Of a stretch of 41,031 nucleotides of DNA, positions 40,468 to 41,031 are shown one piece after another. Position 1 is the first letter of the stretch; each line of letters opens with the position of its first letter. This DNA is from Polyangium fumosum (GTDB lineage: Bacteria > Myxococcota_A > Polyangia > Polyangiales > Polyangiaceae): the NCBI RefSeq assembly GCF_005144585.1, contig NZ_SSMQ01000092.1:1-41031 (forward strand). Reading direction: 5' to 3'. The notes beneath the pieces are model-generated. The model worked only from the letters and a program-made list of their open reading frames with translations. It was not told the DNA's origin and did not search any database. The translations under genes and the position numbers were made by a program.

Positions 40468-41031
40468 ATGGGTATGAGCGACGCATCCGGGCGCCCCGGT
40501 TTGCCAATGCAAACACCGATGCAGCCTTCCGTAGTCTGTACTGCGGTTGTGCTCATCGGCGTTTGCGAATCGTCGCCGGATCTCGTAGCACTCGGTACGG
40601 CGCTGGGGGCGTTCGCGGCAGGTCTTGCCGATGTTCCGAACGTCGGGCCCGCATCGATGACCGAGTCCATCCGGCGCAGCCTCGCGGACGCGGCATGGCG
40701 CCGAGCCGCGCAGGAGACGCTGGCGGACCAGCGTGTGCAATTGCTCGCGGGCGCGTTCCTCAAAGCCTGCGAGCAGCGCGTGCCGCGGCCAGTGTCCAAC
40801 CCGGATGACCCGGCATGGCTTGCCGGAGTCCGGGGCGCGTACGAGGAAGACGAGCGTCTCCAAATGCTCGCCGACACCCTGCTCGGAATGCTTCGGTTCC
40901 CACGCGAGGCGGCATCCCCCGCGCCGTCTGCGCGCCCCGCGCCCACGCCCGCGCCGTCTGCGCGCCCCGCGCCCACGCCCGCGCCGTCTGCGCGCCCCGC
41001 GCCCACGCCCGCGCCGTCCGCGCGTCCTGCG
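40468..41031 (+). CDS. Element cargo protein with Ala/Pro repeat tail (partial)
   Basis: A frame open to the window edge, at least 188 codons. GGAG lies seven bases before the ATG at 40468; later in-frame ATGs occur at 40474 and 40507. Residues ~20-50 are small/hydrophobic (PDLVALGTALGAFAAGLADV). The next ~90 residues are amphipathic helices (ESIRRSLADAAWRRAAQETL, YEEDERLQMLADTLLGML). Then an exact 10-residue repeat (APSARPAPTP) begins and runs off the end. I recognise no family. Its location downstream of the control region suggests the first plus-strand gene of the element. The tail is probably a flexible linker to a domain outside the window. Confidence 0.65.
   Translation, partial: MGMSDASGRPGLPMQTPMQPSVVCTAVVLIGVCESSPDLVALGTALGAFAAGLADVPNVGPASMTESIRRSLADAAWRRAAQETLADQRVQLLAGAFLKACEQRVPRPVSNPDDPAWLAGVRGAYEEDERLQMLADTLLGMLRFPREAASPAPSARPAPTPAPSARPAPTPAPSARPAPTPAPSARPA
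40921..41031 (+). repeat. 30-bp tandem repeat coding for Ala/Pro linker
   Basis: Three identical 30-bp units (GCGCCGTCTGCGCGCCCCGC plus GCCCACGCCC) at 40921-40950, 40951-40980 and 40981-41010, then a fourth with changes (GTCCGCGCGTCC) cut by the edge. Perfect identity of three units suggests recent expansion. Confidence 0.9.

Noticed and set aside
40224-41006. 260-codon minus-strand frame at the right end
   Set aside because: The opposite strand has a ribosome site and a helical, plausible protein. The minus frame includes the mirror of the Pro/Ala repeats and Ser/Arg-rich noise.

Overview
The window is high-GC DNA with long ATG/GTG genes, many secreted lipoproteins with Gly/Ser/Pro-rich linkers, Met-Gly-Gly repeat linkers, RCC1-type lipoproteins and a degenerate TIGR02996-like segment. 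Together these suggest a myxobacterium of the Polyangium/Sorangium type. That is an inference from gene style, since no rRNA or other marker gene is present.

Layout. (1) 1-2942, minus strand: an operon for a beta-propeller/di-haem c-type cytochrome lipoprotein, a small secreted protein and a lipoprotein cut by the window edge. (2) 3247-17443, plus strand: one tight eight-gene type VI secretion spike cassette. It has three tandem VgrG paralogues, a DUF2169-pentapeptide fusion, a second pentapeptide protein, DUF3540, a DUF4150 (PAAR-like) tip and a second DUF2169 protein. No sheath, baseplate or ATPase gene is present, so this is an orphan spike/loading island. (3) 17905-20823: a cysteine-rich lipoprotein (minus), then a coiled coil-PAS-STAS regulator whose stop overlaps the start of a divergent class I isoprenoid synthase. 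(4) 21202-25557, minus: an RND efflux pump and its adaptor, without an outer-membrane channel gene. (5) 26483-37102: mainly uncharacterised or envelope genes, including a TIGR02996-like protein, a coiled-coil protein, an OmpA-domain lipoprotein, secreted proteins, a Met-Gly-Gly repeat lipoprotein, and an RCC1 lipoprotein coupled to a small outer-membrane barrel candidate. (6) 37126-41031: the left part of an integrated element, with a tyrosine recombinase, an excisionase-like DNA-binding protein, a strikingly AT-rich palindrome-bearing control region, 204-bp tandem repeats and a cargo gene open at the right edge.

Two non-coding repeat families stand out. One is a 304-bp sequence at 17511-17814 and 29104-29406. 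It aligns almost without gaps, and its mismatches show no codon periodicity. The other is a large inverted-repeat element (133-bp arms) that fills the gap between convergent genes at 20836-21184 and 27817-28134, with a fragment at 26246-26288. The integrase frame has no stop of its own and runs about 700 nt antisense through the neighbouring host genes, which marks a likely element boundary near 37100-37200.
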